Source of the DNA: Branchinecta lynchi
Lineage: Eukaryota > Arthropoda > Branchiopoda > Anostraca > Branchinectidae
Length of the DNA stretch: 64,000 nt
Assembly (NCBI GenBank): GCA_023053575.1
Contig: JAKZAP010000004.1
Span: 24,791,252 to 24,855,251, forward strand
Direction: 5' to 3'
Part shown: positions 21,520 through 33,125 of the stretch, one piece after another
Layout of the letters: each line of letters starts with the position of its first letter
How positions within the stretch are numbered: the stretch's first letter is position 1
Translations under genes and position numbers: made by a program
The notes under the pieces: model-generated
Databases searched by the model: none
What the model was told of the DNA's origin: nothing
The model's input: the letters and a program-made list of their open reading frames with translations, nothing else

Positions 21520-24500
21520 CTACAAGATTCATTACGTTCAAGTAGAATCGGAGGTGATATTAATAAAGAGTTGCGTTTTTGCAGATACCATGGTATCTCT
21601 TACCACGGTAACTGGATCTACATTTAGTCGTTTTTGCAGTTATCGTGTTATCTGATATACAGTTGCTCTGCAAAAACGACTGTTGCTGAAATTGTACTTT
21701 TCGAAGTCATCTCAAAAGAAAAACTGATATCCAGTTACATCATTAAGTGCTAAACTTCTTTCTCAACACTCTGACAAAATTTGACGAAAGTGATGACTTT
21801 GCAGATGCCACGTCCAGTTACCACGGTCGGACCGTGGTATCTGAATATCAGATACCACTATAACTGGCCAGATACCACGATAACTGCAAAGACGCCTTTT
21901 GGCCGTAGTATCAGATACCACGATAACTGCAAGAACCACTTTAAACCGTGGTATCAGATACCATGGTATCTGCAGAAAACCAACTTATGTTTCTTGATGT
22001 CACCCATTCCATGACCCTGTGTAATGTCGGTTGACCCAACCAAGTGTCACTACTAGCAGATCTCATGGGCGCGTGGAGACTTAGTTAGTTCCGCCGCTGA
22101 CTTCCTAGTCTGACTGACAGACAGTAACGCACTTCTGTCTTATCCAAAGCTCGGCTAATGGTATCCGGTCAATATCGCGAAAGCAGAAGCCGCGATTACA
22201 GAAGTTGCGACCCATAGTATCGTGAACGCAAAACCCACGCCATGCAAAAACCGTTACATGACAAGAACGCGAACTCAAAGCCGCGTCAGGTAAGAACCGC
22301 GACCGATCACAACCCCGTCCGACTATTTTCTTGTCGCGCTATTGACATGTAACCGGACTCGGCCAGTTCGACACCTAGCCGATAAATCGCAGATATATAA
22401 CCAAAGGGGTAAATGGGGGCATACTTTCGTAAAGCGCAAGCTCATGCAGTCCCGTAAGAAGTAATTTAGTAGTTTATGTTCCTGTATTTCCGACACTTAC
22501 GGAATGAACTGGGGATGCTTCACGGCTGCGCTTCTCTGTCGTCGCGATCCTGTCTAAGCCATACCGGGAAGAGGGAGGAGGTGTTTCAGTACTCTGCCCT
22601 CTCTTAGATGTCTCTATGGGTAATAGAGACATAGCCAAAGAGGCAAATGCCTCTCTTATAGAGAGGCAAAAAAAAAAAAAAAAAACAGAGAGTACGCTGT
22701 AAACAAAAATCTTACCCTCTCTTAGATATCTCTATGGATAATAGAGACACAGCCTGGGACAAATGCCTCTCTTATAGAGAGTACACTGTAAACAAAAATC
22801 TTGCAATATTTACTACTGGGTATTGATCTTGTCTCTAAAAAGATAATCTTATATCTAATTCGGATTGGGTAGAGATGAGATTAATCCCAGTAGCAAATAC
22901 TGCAGTTAACTTTAATCCTTACTCGGAGAAACTTTTTACAGTGTAGTAGGCTATAGTATTTCATTACAAGGTCCTCGCGGTACTTACCCAAGCCATATGG
23001 AATGAAGTGGGGATGTTTCACGACACTACCCTCTCTGAGATGTCTCTTAGGGTCAAATCGCTCAGGCAGTTCCCACTGAGATGAGTCGAAGTGCACCGAC
23101 CACAAATTAGCTAGTATGATTGAGTCCTGAAAAAACTGACGTCTTACAATGCGGAGGTAACAACAAAGAATGCTTCTAAGATAATTAGGCCCTCATTATA
23201 GAACATTTATTGTAAAAGAAAACACTGCCAGAGCCTGTGGCGCGACCACCAATATGTAGAGAATACCGTTGCGGAGTATCTCACGACAGTTGAATGCAAT
23301 CTGTCTTGTTAGACAGATTCTGATCTGACAACTGATGTAGGGTCACGCTCGACTGATCCAGCATTTAAAGGACAGTAACCTTTCTTTTCTCTTCCTCGTG
23401 TAGCATATACAAGGTTTGTACTATTGGGTTTGGGTCCATTATCGTTTGAGGCAATCGATTCACTTTATGGCTGAGTTCCATACCCGATGAAAAATTTGTA
23501 GCCTGCGTTGTGGTTGGGTAGTAGTACGAAAACGTTGCATGTAATACTATGTAATAGCAAATAATACTATCATTTAATGTGCCTAAGACTGGTCCAATCT
23601 TATGTAGTACTATCCAGTAGCATCCTGTCTTGCCATAGTAGCATCCAGTCTTGCTAATAGTAGCATATAGCAGTATGCAGTAACACGGTAGCCTTGAAGT
23701 AGAAGCATGTAGTAGCATCGTTAGTACTGCATGCAACTTTTTCGTACTACTCCATAGTACTATTTTGAGATACATTTTTCATCGGGTAGGTTCCCTATGG
23801 GCTTTTGCTTTAGATGATGATGTCGATGAACCACGCAAACGCTATGCCCGGCTCACCAGAAAGCTGGATCGATAGGTCTTTCTGACGTTCCCATGTCTTT
23901 TCTGCTTATTAATACATTTTCGGAAGAAGGAGTTGCAAAAGATGAGAAAGGGTTATTTTAAGTATGCAAAGCATCTGCTTTATTTGCCGAAGTTATGACA
24001 TAGCCGCATGCAAACGGGGCTAATGAACTTGTGGGAAACACAAACTAAGGTGTTTCCACAAGTTCGTTTTTCCAACCTGAGCGGCTTTGGAAGGGCCGAA
24101 ATATAGCTCTAACAAAATTCAGCTAACGCATCCGTTTTGCACTATTAATTTCTATTTTTATTTTAAAATGGCGCGTTTGGAAATGGCGGATCAGAAATAA
24201 ATTACTTACTTTCATATAAATTCCGATAAAGTTTAACTTCTCAATAAGGTCGGATGGGAGGGGGTCGAAAGGCAGAGTCTTATTGTTTTGGTCAGCCTGC
24301 CAGTATAACGCCACGAGGAAGACACGATGGAGCTTTCCCCTTATATCGGTTGATGAGTGTCAGTCCTACTTTAATCATGTATGTGTACGTACAAATAGCA
24401 AACCCCACACTGTCCCACCGAGATCAGCAAACAGATAAAATACAACATCAAATACGATTTTCTCTCCGTGCTCTAAAGAAGAAGTGAGAGAAACATCCTA

Positions 24501-27500
24501 CCAAGAAGAAAGATCGAAAGAAGGTATTTCAAGCTTTGTGTCACAAGAAACGTGAAGCTACTAACCTTTTCGATAGTTGGCCCGTCTCTCCATAGCTTCG
24601 TATCTTCAGAGGCAGAATGAGGCAGGGACAGGGGTGCCACTGAAGAAATTCGGTGAACTTCCATAAGGTATGCTTCCAAATATGGCAGCATTAAAGAGCT
24701 AAAGGCAAATATGTGCAGTTTATTTTCTTGCTTTTTTCGAGACGCTAGCCTGTAGGAATACTACATGATGAACCGTGTGCGAGGTCAGCTCTACCGTGAT
24801 GCATTCCTCAGAATTGACCCCTACCAAGTCAAGTGAATCGAGGTGCCGAGATAACCGAGATCATTCGTCTCGGTTTTCGATCTCAACTCCGGTAGAGAGT
24901 TTTGACCTGGTTATACTTGTCCACACGTTTTCTCTAAATGAGTTTGTGTTTTCCGTGGAGTAAGAGGCATGACAGCCCTTATGAGAATAATTTGTGTTTA
25001 CTGATAATTCCATTCGCTGAGTTTCAAACTATGCCAACTCGTTAATACACAAACTATTAGTTTGTCGTTAAATCTCTATTCAGCAAGCAGACCAGCAACA
25101 AATCAAGGATTACTTACGGCAGTTGAACATTCGTACGAAGAGCCTCATTGACGACCTTCTCGTGGTCCTCAGGATGGTGAAGCAGTCGCAGAAAAGCAAA
25201 GCCGATGACATTGCCTGTGCTTTCAGCTCCGGCGTTGAACATGTCCATGACAGTGACTGCTAAGCTTCCTTCTAGAAACAAGAAATGACATGTGAGGATA
25301 CCAAGAAGTTCCTTCAGGGGGCACGACTCGTTATCGAAGACACAGACTTCGACGGAAGTCATTGCAGAAGCAACTTCGCCTTTTCTATTCCGTGCCCACT
25401 AGGACTGGAACTTGGGAGATGGCTATCCAAATTATGATCAAGAAATGCTTTACCGTTGAGGAAGGTTTGGCTATCCTTTGCTGAGTCAGCGAAATGATTG
25501 TAGAGCTCCACTTCCTTCAGATACCCGTCGATAAAACAGCATGTCCCTTCTCCCCTGAAGATGGCTTTCTTCCTTCGTTCTATAACGGCCTAGAAAATAA
25601 ACATGCTTAACGGCGTCCATCTAAACCATGCTTGGAGTGAACGCCAACTCCAATACTCGGTATCGCAGTCTTAATACTCTTGACTATCTGACCTTGCCGA
25701 TGCAAAATCTCCGGCCTCTCCGGGTAGCTAGCGGAAGAAAGGCAGTACTGGTGTCAGAGCTGCGCCCAAAGATCGCGGTGATTGATTGACACAAGATGTG
25801 AGTCGATGAGTTTGAGTCGCAGGGACACACTTACTCCTTCTTCCTGAGGATCACTGGCGTGTTTTGTACTTAGTCATATAGAGCATTTGCCTCGGCTGTT
25901 TTTCGGCCTTTGTTTTTATAGGCCCGGTTATAAGACAAGAACTACAAACTGAAGGAGCTGCTCCGGATCTTCACAGAGAGACTTTAGGCTGTATCCTTGT
26001 TATTACTCAATATTTTTTTCGAACAGGTATGCAACGCATATCGTCCTTGTCCCACAGGTGGTTACGTTACGACAGTGTTTAATAGCCTAAAATGAAAGGC
26101 TGTGGAAAGAAAGGCGAGTAATGTGGGACTAGAAGACCAATGACTTTGTCGAGGGTGATAAACCCTTTTTCGAGGCTGATACGACTTTTCTAGAGGTTGA
26201 TAGGACTTATCTAGAAGTTGATCAGACTTTTCTGGAATTACGCAATAGCTACAAGGTCTATAGAGGTCCAGCATCTAGGCAATGAAGGTTTCGCACTTAC
26301 CACAACCATCTTCGATATCGCAGAATTAGCTGCTTGAAAACGTCGATACGAGGGAAACAATGGCGCGAAAGGTCTGAGGTACGGTGTAAAAAGCAACGAG
26401 TTCGAAATCACATTGCCGCTACGAAAGAATTGCCTGTTCTTGATGGAAAATTTTCGTAGCTCCGGTTCTTCACCGGTTAAACTTTCACCTGTCAGAACTT
26501 CCCACAAAACACAGAGAATAAGTGGCGAAAAGAGGTCCTGAACATCATGCACAATTCCATCAGTAATACTGTCAATATGGGCGATCAAATTCTTCATATG
26601 TTTGTCGAAGACATCGTCAATGTTGCCGGCAGCTTTCTTGAGCAGGACCGATGTTAGATGGCGCTGGGCATCCCAGTCAGCTCCGCAAGTCGACATAAGA
26701 CCTGGAAAACGGTGTAATTCAATTCCTGGAAAACTGAATTCGTTCTCTAAGGGTTTCTTGTTCCTCGCAACTTGTTGGGGGAACAACTTTCAAACTTTAT
26801 TTATTTATCGAGTGAGAGGATCTGCCCTTCCTCACCTTAATCTCAACTCCAGAAAATCCTTGACGCCAAGCACCTGGCTAGCTTGCAAAGGGGTTAGTTA
26901 CTGAAAAAGACCAGACTTGTTGGATGAATTAGGGGAGATGGTAGAGTCCACGGGAGACAAAACTAATAGGCTAGGCAGGGAGGGACAGCAAGGTTCATGA
27001 AAGAGATACTTATCTAAGACATTTTTCTTCCCGGGATCTCTTAGCCGCAGAAAACTGCCAGAAGGTCGGTTCGCAAGATTTTTATGCAGCAATACGGATT
27101 TCACAGGCCCATAACCGCAGCATCCCACAAGCTTCTTTGATCCAAGCCGGAAAGAAAAAACTGGTCCGTATTTCTGGGAAAGCCAGAGCAGAAGTAGCTC
27201 AGGTCTGTATAAATGGCTTAGTGCACATGGCAATGACTCGATTACATGCCAGTGGAAATCTGAAAAAAAAAATGAAAAGTATAGTTAACGTGGTACAGAA
27301 TAGGCCTGCAAGAAATAGTCTCATAAAAAATTAAGTAACGGTACGCTTCATGTGGCCAGTGCCGTCTTTCACTTTTGGTTGACCCTAGGCCGTCCATGGA
27401 TTTGTGGCCCCTTTTCGAGAGTCAAAACGAAAAACGTCAATCCAGTAGCACAGACTGTTCTTGGTCGAGCCACGCTATGGTCACATCTGAAAAAGTTTTG

Positions 27501-28858
27501 GTAACGTAAGCGACGAGGGTGCGTAACCTGGATCGTAAGGAACAAGGCAATACGGCTAGCAACCATAGACTCATTTCACAGCAATTTACACCGGCCACTT
27601 GTCCTCTCTTGGTAAAGATGGCACTGCATGTAGCACTCGCGGTTTAAACTGCTTACAAAGCACATATGTAGTATCCGACGAGGGCGTACCCACTCCCTTG
27701 CACCTGCTGTACACCCTTTACCGGAACCGGCTGGCATGGGCCGGTGCCGTTGATAAATAAGGCGATTTTCTAACAGATTCTAACACATGGCAACCGGTGC
27801 CGGCAACGGTCCTTCAAATTGGCAAACTACTACATACTCGTCTACTTATCAAAATTGCCTCAAACCTGTTTCCGTCGGATAGGAATGAATGAATGAGTTA
27901 TTACATGCAGCCTCGTAATAAGGCATTTGCACAGTTATACATACAGAAACAAAGGTAAATGAACTTAATAAGAAATACAGAGGGTACGCAAAATCTACAA
28001 CGACAGCAAAAGAAAAAAGGCGTACTCTCGCCGTTCCCCGAGGACTCCTCGGGGAATCAAAGGGAACGGCAAGAATAGAGGGAGTCACTCCACGCGGACA
28101 GAAACAGCGAGAACACGGGGAATGCTTCCAGGATGGATTTTGTTCGAAAAATAGATATGCAGTGGACGAAATTAGTCTGGAGCCACTTTATTTTTGGTTT
28201 TGTTTATTCTGATTATTTTTAATTAATTTTACATTGCACCAACACCAGCGAAAATTGATTCCCCTCCGAATCTGAAAGGGAGTCCTGTCTGATGATGGTG
28301 ATGATAATCAGAGAATTCCATGTCCGTGGGGACTCGCGAGAATACGGGGAGTGAGTCCTCGGGACAAACAAAAACGCGGGGACTCCTCAAGTGGAGTCCG
28401 CGGGGAACGTCGAGACTACGCATAAAGAAATCCAAAACAAGAATACACAATGAAACACGAAAAGAACAATAAATGGACTGCATTGGCTGGCGCATTGGGC
28501 AATGGGCAGGAAGGCGGTTAAATGATGATAGAAGAAGTTCACTTATTTTTTTTTAGGTCGACAGTTGGGTCCAAGACAAAAACTCCGGTGCAATCCATCG
28601 ATATTTTCTAACCGGTGTCGGCTTTGGGGGGGGGGGGGGGGGTCAATACATCTACAACCCTCATTACGACTCAGGCCAATTATGTACCCTGTTGTCCACC
28701 AGTTGCATCAAGGACGTCAAACGAACCGCAGGGTTCAAGAATATAAGGGCGAGGGCAAGGATACAATATGTCTGGAGGTAAATGCCAGACTTACCTTTGA
28801 AATATTTTCCGACACAAAACGCCAGTAATAATCCGACTCCCAACGGAAAAAGCAACAT
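21320..28858 (-). CDS. Cytochrome P450, CYP2-like, complete 8-exon gene
   Basis: A haem-thiolate monooxygenase, expected to be anchored in the ER. The exons, in transcript order, are 28858-28795, 27259-27010, 26763-26301, 25589-25454, 25271-25118, 24698-24566, 23126-22988 and 21519-21320. All phases agree, giving 512 residues. Seen: a hydrophobic N-terminal anchor (residues 1-17), C-helix WDAQR (about 135), I-helix AGAEST (about 319), K-helix EVHR (ExxR), LPERFDP, and the haem loop FIPYGLGKRACPGE with the axial cysteine near 451. These are family hallmarks; substrate and CYP number cannot be told. The usual proline hinge PPGP after the anchor is missing. The acceptor of exon 3 (GCGAG) is weak and was chosen because it keeps the phase. 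Introns hold several MITEs and a relic of exon 7. Confidence 0.92.
21569..21985. mobile_element. Foldback MITE with GATACCATGGTATC ends, copy 2
   Basis: Same family as 7581-7976: AGTTGCGTTTTTGCAG at the left and TGCAGAAAACCAACTT at the right. It lies in the last P450 intron, about 50 bp from exon 8. Confidence 0.75.
22488..22545 (-). pseudogene. Relic of P450 exon 7
   Basis: About 450 bp downstream of real exon 7 (in transcript order) the minus strand reads a VKHPQFIP-like stretch followed by GTAAGTG. It closely matches VKHPHFIP and the donor of exon 7, but it is frame-broken upstream. It looks like a decayed internal duplication or a remnant of another P450 copy. Confidence 0.55.
22784..22943. 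mobile_element. TA-flanked MITE, CACTGTAAA ends, copy 2
   Basis: CACTGTAAACA and TTTTTACAGTG ends flanked by TA on both sides, 160 bp, with an internal hairpin around TTCGGATTGGG. A TA duplication points to Tc1/mariner-type mobilisation. It ends 44 bp from P450 exon 7. Confidence 0.75.
22988..23126 (-). CDS. P450 exon 7: PERF region and start of haem loop
   Basis: The acceptor is TTTTTTCAG and the donor GTAAGT; 139 nt, phase 0 to 1. It encodes ANLWSVHFDSSQW, LPERFDPKRHL and HPHFIPYGLG. Confidence 0.93.
23483..23786. mobile_element. TA-flanked MITE, CCCGATGAAAAAT ends, copy 1
   Basis: CCCGATGAAAAAT and ATTTTTCATCGGG ends with TA on both sides, 304 bp. The interior is full of TAGTAGCAT and TACTAC words. 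Tc1/mariner-like by target site; no transposase. Confidence 0.8.
24566..24698 (-). CDS. P450 exon 6: K-helix ExxR
   Basis: The acceptor is CCTTTAG and the donor GTTAGT; 133 nt, ending in phase 0. It encodes LPYLEAYLMEVHRISSVAPL, which includes the ExxR pair, then SLPHSASEDTKL. Confidence 0.92.
25118..25271 (-). CDS. P450 exon 5: I-helix
   Basis: The acceptor is TTTCTAG and the donor GTAAGT; 154 nt, phase 1 to 2. It contains DMFNAGAESTGN, the oxygen-activating I-helix motif (A-G-x-E-S-T), and HHPEDHEKV. Confidence 0.92.
25454..25589 (-). CDS. P450 exon 4
   Basis: The acceptor is TTTTCTAG and the donor GTAAAG; 136 nt, phase 0 to 1. It encodes AVIERRKKAIF and DSQTFLN, the G-H helix region before the I-helix. 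Confidence 0.88.
25672..25880 (+). repeat. Unsplit copy of the same repeat (empty-site analogue)
   Basis: A continuous copy of the pieces at 10795-10902 and 15175-15252, lying in P450 intron 3. It serves as the reference for the pre-insertion site. Confidence 0.65.
26301..26763 (-). CDS. P450 exon 3: C-helix to F/G region
   Basis: This long exon (463 nt) holds FPGLMSTCGADWDAQRHLTS and LWEVLTGES and ends at a clear GTAAGT donor in phase 0. The 5' boundary is uncertain. The acceptor used gives the only phase match with exon 2 that I found. Confidence 0.8.
27010..27259 (-). CDS. P450 exon 2
   Basis: A strong polypyrimidine acceptor (T-run then CAG) opens the exon and a GTATCT donor ends it in phase 2. 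It encodes SQKYGPVFSFRLGSKK and ANRPSG, the beta-1 region typical of CYP2 proteins. The proline hinge expected just before is replaced by DFHWHVIESLP. Confidence 0.88.
27357..27626. mobile_element. hAT-like MITE, copy 2
   Basis: The ends are CAGTGCCGTCTTT and its mirror. The 8 bp duplication CATGTGGC/CATGTAGC has one mismatch. It is 270 bp, homologous to 6445-6767, and lies about 100 bp upstream of P450 exon 2 in intron 1. Confidence 0.8.
27640..28600. other. P450 intron 1 segment with repeats only
   Basis: A (GAAT)n run at 27884-27895 and A/T-rich bases form a probable minus-strand LINE tail. 28020-28410 has inverted GTTCCCCG/CGGGGAAC words. A run of 16 G lies near 28626. No exon was seen. 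Confidence 0.4.
28795..28858 (-). CDS. P450 exon 1: start and membrane anchor
   Basis: The ATG at 28858 opens a leucine-rich anchor (MLLFPLGVGLLLAFCVGKYF) followed by a GTAAGT donor in phase 1. The partner P450 at 62650 has its first intron at the same relative position and phase, which supports this start. Confidence 0.8.
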
Positions 28859-29703
28859 TGTACTTGTTCTTTCGAAGCCCTACTACATACGACTGAAGTT
28901 GCTATTTGCTCGTACTTCCACCTGAGTTCTATTCAAATTATGTAACCCTTTTCCCCTATGCCCCAGGTAACTGGTACGCAAACATTGCCTAATATGAAAG
29001 TGAATGGAATCCTGAGAAGTGAGTAGCTTCAAGATCTCGAGTACCATCTACGCGTAGCTTTTGTGACGGTAAGTTTTTTCTTTGATAGATGGCTCCGTAA
29101 GGTTCAGTGCAAATAGAAGAGTCGCGTTAAATTCAAATGTCGTGTACGGCATGTAAAGTAAGTTTTACTGTTACATGTGACTACATGACAAGACTAATCC
29201 GTGGAAATAGGTGGTTTGATATCTAGAGATGGAACATCCTATTCAAATCATACTAGTTTTCGGGTGCTTTTGCAGTTTAGGATAATTGTAGTGAAAATCT
29301 TGTTGCTGACGACGAAGACAACAAACAAAGTATCAAAGCTCATCAATTGATTCTTATTAGTATTACATGCATGTAAATGGCATAACACAAAGTCAAAAAA
29401 CATTCAGTAAGCATACAGGAGGGGTATCCAACCTCAGACAAGATTTCATATTTCCAGAGAAGCCTTTCCACCTTCAGAATAATCTATCTGGCTCATCTGG
29501 GTTAAGAAGGTACCAACAAATATGACAAACATACTAGATTGAAGCTAATTGAATGGTATACATATTGGATAAATGAATATTGCTCCGATGTTTCTAGTTA
29601 AACTTAGATTTCTTTTCAAACAAGATCATCTAATTCTAACCTTAGCTCGATTGACTTACAAAATGATGAAAAAGGTGGAGTTAGCAAAGTCAATACTCAG
29701 AAA

Positions 29704-31008
29704 GGCACTGTCTAGGGAACCGGGAGTCGTACTTTATGTGCTACGGGCTACGGAACCGGTAGTTCTCACGGAAACCAAACCATATGAGCTGCGATTCCGG
29801 GATCTGACGTCATTAACTAACGGAAACTTGTATGTGCTGGCTCCCGTTCCGGTAGTAATTGGATATAGCTCACGGAAACTTCATCACACCAGCTTCTCGT
29901 CCGGTAGCCTCACGGAATTGTGTACTCAGAAGCTAGGGATCCGGTAGTTGATACCGGAAACTGTATAATTGGAGCTTCTGTTCCAGTAGTGTCTACGTGG
30001 AATATACAACTCACGGAGTAGTTTGGATGAGAGCTAGGAGGCCGAGATTTTCACCGACTTAGAGAAAATAACATGGAAAAAAATGCACTACCGGAACCCA
30101 TATATTGAGAGCTAAGGTACCGGTAGAAACTACTATTTGCTTGAAAATGACCAGCTCACGGACACAGACGGCTATGGGCTAGGGTTCCGGTAGGGATGAA
30201 AAAAATTGAACTCACGTACCCATGTCAGTGTAGACTAGGAAACCGAAAGAAAATATTTTTAACTAACGGAACCCAACTTCTGCTGGCTGGGGTTCCGGTA
30301 GGGCAAACAAAAATAAGATTTTGAACTGAATTCAGTGCGCTGTACCGGACTCAAAGTCCATATTGACACGCGTCCATGAGTTTTTAATTTTATTTTTTGG
30401 CACTACCGGTACCCCAGCTCACAGGAGCTGGGTTCCGTGAGTAAAAAATATTCACTTCCGGTTTCCTAGTCTACACTGACATGGGTCCGTGAGTCCTATT
30501 TTTTTTTTATTTTCGTCACTACCGGAACCCTAGCCCATAGTCACCTGTGTCCGTGAGCTGGTCATTTTCAAGCAAATAGTAGTTGCTACCGGTACCTTAG
30601 CTCTCAACATATGGGTTCCGGTAGTGAATTTTTTCCCATGTTATTTTCTCTAAGTCGGTGAAAATCCCGGCATCCTAGCTCTCATCCAAACTATTCCGTG
30701 AGTTGTATATTCCACGTAGACACTACCGGAACAGAAGTTCCAATTATACAGTTTCCGGTATTAACTACCGGCTCCCTAGCTTCTGAGTACACAATTCTGT
30801 GAGGCTACCGGACGAGAAGCTGGTGTGATGAAGTTTCCGTGAGCTATTTCCAATAACTACCGGACCGGGAGCCAGCACATACAAGTTTCCGTTAGTTAAT
30901 GACGTCAGCTCCCGGAATCGCAGCTCATATGGTTTGGTTTCCGTGAGAACTACCGGTTCCGTAGCCCGTAGGACATAAAGTACGACTCCCGGTTCCCTAG
31001 ACAGTGCC
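29704..31008. mobile_element. 1305 bp palindromic foldback element with 9 bp target duplication
   Basis: Two arms of about 640 bp in near-perfect inverted orientation start GGCACTGTCTAGGG. An exact 9 bp duplication ACTCAGAAA flanks it (29695-29703 and 31009-31017). Long inverted arms with a 9 bp duplication fit Mutator-like or foldback elements; this is inference from structure, as no transposase is present. The arms consist of repeated modules with TTCCGGTAG and CTCACGGAA words at roughly 40-75 bp spacing. ORFs on the two strands are mirror images of the arms, not genes. Confidence 0.85.
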
Positions 31009-31536
31009 ACTCAGAAAATCCCTTTTCAAAGCAGCCTCAAAAGAAACAAAATGCACAGAATTTTAATATTTTATACAAACCTGTAATTTGTTTCCTTTCC
31101 CAAAGTTGAACCAGAGGATTGACAGCCCGACGAGGATACTTGCCAAGAAGGGCCAAAATATAGCTGATGAAGAATCGTAGCTGACGAATCCGTTGTAAAC
31201 ATTGTTTGAATAAATGTTTCAAAGTCAGCTTGAGCTCAAAGAATATTTATTTAATATTTTTGACACATGACTGTTGAAAAAAGTCATATTTTGCCTCTTG
31301 ACTGTCAGGATAGCATGTACATTTCATTTTAACATTTTTGCGGTAACATTCGAGGTAATGTAAAAATGAGGTCAGGTAGGCTACCCCTCCTGTACCTCTA
31401 CTCAGTCTAGTGCACTAGCCCCATTTCAGGCACACTGCTCAAATGTCTAGCACCATGCCTGGGTGCTAGACGTTCAACCAATGTACCTTGGATTTCATGT
31501 ATAGTGCATGGATATCAGTATACAGTGCATACAGAA

Positions 31537-31944
31537 AAAACACAGTTTCTGTCATCACAACTGAGCACGGGCTCGGACAGGGCTGAAATTACTACTGTGA
31601 ATTAGAGAAATCAAAGACAATCCTTTATATATTTTTCACAACTAAAACAAAAGGGCTTAACAGCACCCTATCTATTTTCCATGTATTTTCCCTATCTATT
31701 CTCCAAGAGCCAATATTCTGGTTGGCTGCTAGGTAGAAAAAGCTGAGGCACAGGACACTTTGCATGCAAAACCCTTGACTATGTAGAAAAGGAAATGAGG
31801 TTTTTCACATCTGTCATCAGCAAAGCCCTTTTGTTTTTGTTGTGAAAAATATATAAAGGATTGTCTTTGATTTCTCTAATTCATGGTAGTAATTTCAGCC
31901 CTGTCCGAGCTGGTGCTCAGTTGTGATGACAGAAACTGTGTTTT
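31537..31944. mobile_element. 408 bp inverted-repeat MITE nested in the foldback
   Basis: The left end AAAACACAGTTTCTGTCA is mirrored at the right end. The arms extend about 110 bp, through AGGGCTGAAATTACTAC and ATTAGAGAAATCAAAGAC. Its own target duplication is obscured by the adjoining element. Confidence 0.75.
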
Positions 31945-33125
31945 GGGATCCCAAAACGTAAGTGGAGGGATACCTATGACATCGCAAAAGTTGTCCGTCT
32001 GTCCATCCGTCTATCCGTCCGTCTGTAAGCACGATAACTCTCGAAGGGAATGAGATATTTTGATGAAACTTGGTGTGAGGATCCGTTGGGTCGTCGGACC
32101 AGTCAAGTTCGTAGATGGGCTTTGTAGCCCTACATTTAGGGGTGGGGGAGGGGGTTCAAATTAAGGGGCAAACAAAATATTTTGAAACAGCTAATGTGAT
32201 AGTCGATTATGGAGTAAGAAGACATGCTGAGCACGATGGTGAAAACTATTTTGTCATCGGACGAGTAGTTCGCCCGGAATCCGGTCAAAACCGGAAAGTT
32301 TGTTAAAAGTAAAAGTTTTATTTGAAGTTGATTAGATGTTCGATTTAGAGGTAGGAAGACATGCTGAAGACGATGGTGAAAACCATTTTCTCGACAGACA
32401 AGTAGTTGGCCCGGAATCAGGCTGAAACCGGAAAGTTTGTTAAAATTAGAAGTTTTATTTCGAGTTGATTAGATGTTCGATTTAGGGCAAGAAGACATGT
32501 TGAACACTTATGTGAAAACAATTTTCTACCCGGACATGTAGTTCGCCCGGAATCCGGCGAAAACCGGAAAGTTGGTTAAAAGTAAAAGTTTAATCTGAAG
32601 TTGATTAAATGTTTGATTTATGGGTAAAAAGACATGCCGAGCACGATGGTGAAAAACATTTTCTCACTTGACAACTAGTTCGCCCGGAATCCGGCCTAAA
32701 CTGGAAAATTTTTTAAAATCAAAAGTTCGATTAGATGACAGATTAAGGGGTAAGAAGAGAGGCTGAGTCGGTTTATGACAATGGTTTTTTACCCGGACAT
32801 ATAATTATTCTGGAATCCGGTTGTAACCGGATTTTTTTTGAAGTCAAACTTTTATTCAAAGTTGATTAGATGTTCTTTATATGGATAAGGAGTTACGCTG
32901 GTTTTGTTTCTGTATTTTTTTTTTGCTGGACTAGTAGTTCGCTCGGAAATCGGCAGGAAGTCTCGGTCAGTATCGTCAAAATAGATATTGCTTATAGAGG
33001 TATATCTGAACTTGGTTTTCTCTGATGATTAGCCTGTCCTATACTGGATTTGGCGAAGACAAGACTCAATTGTCTGAATCAAATATTAGATTTTTGGGAT
33101 CCCATCGACACCTTTGGTCTTGTTT
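31945..33125 (-). mobile_element. Composite repeat with ~137 bp tandem core, copy C (both ends present)
   Basis: The most complete copy. It starts GGGATCCCAAAACGTAAG, passes an (ACGG)n-like block, AAACTTGG, a G-rich run and five core units, and ends TTTGGGATCCCATCG then CTTTGGTCTTGTTTC. It is nested inside the hAT-like foldback at 31403-33257. Confidence 0.85.

Noticed and set aside
24123..24314. Minus-strand frame ending before GTAAGT within P450 intron 6
   Set aside because: Exons 6 and 7 join directly in phase 0 and the peptide has no P450 motif, so it is not needed.
29573..31010. Two near-identical 80-residue frames on opposite strands
   Set aside because: They are the two arms of the palindromic element read in opposite directions, not duplicated genes.
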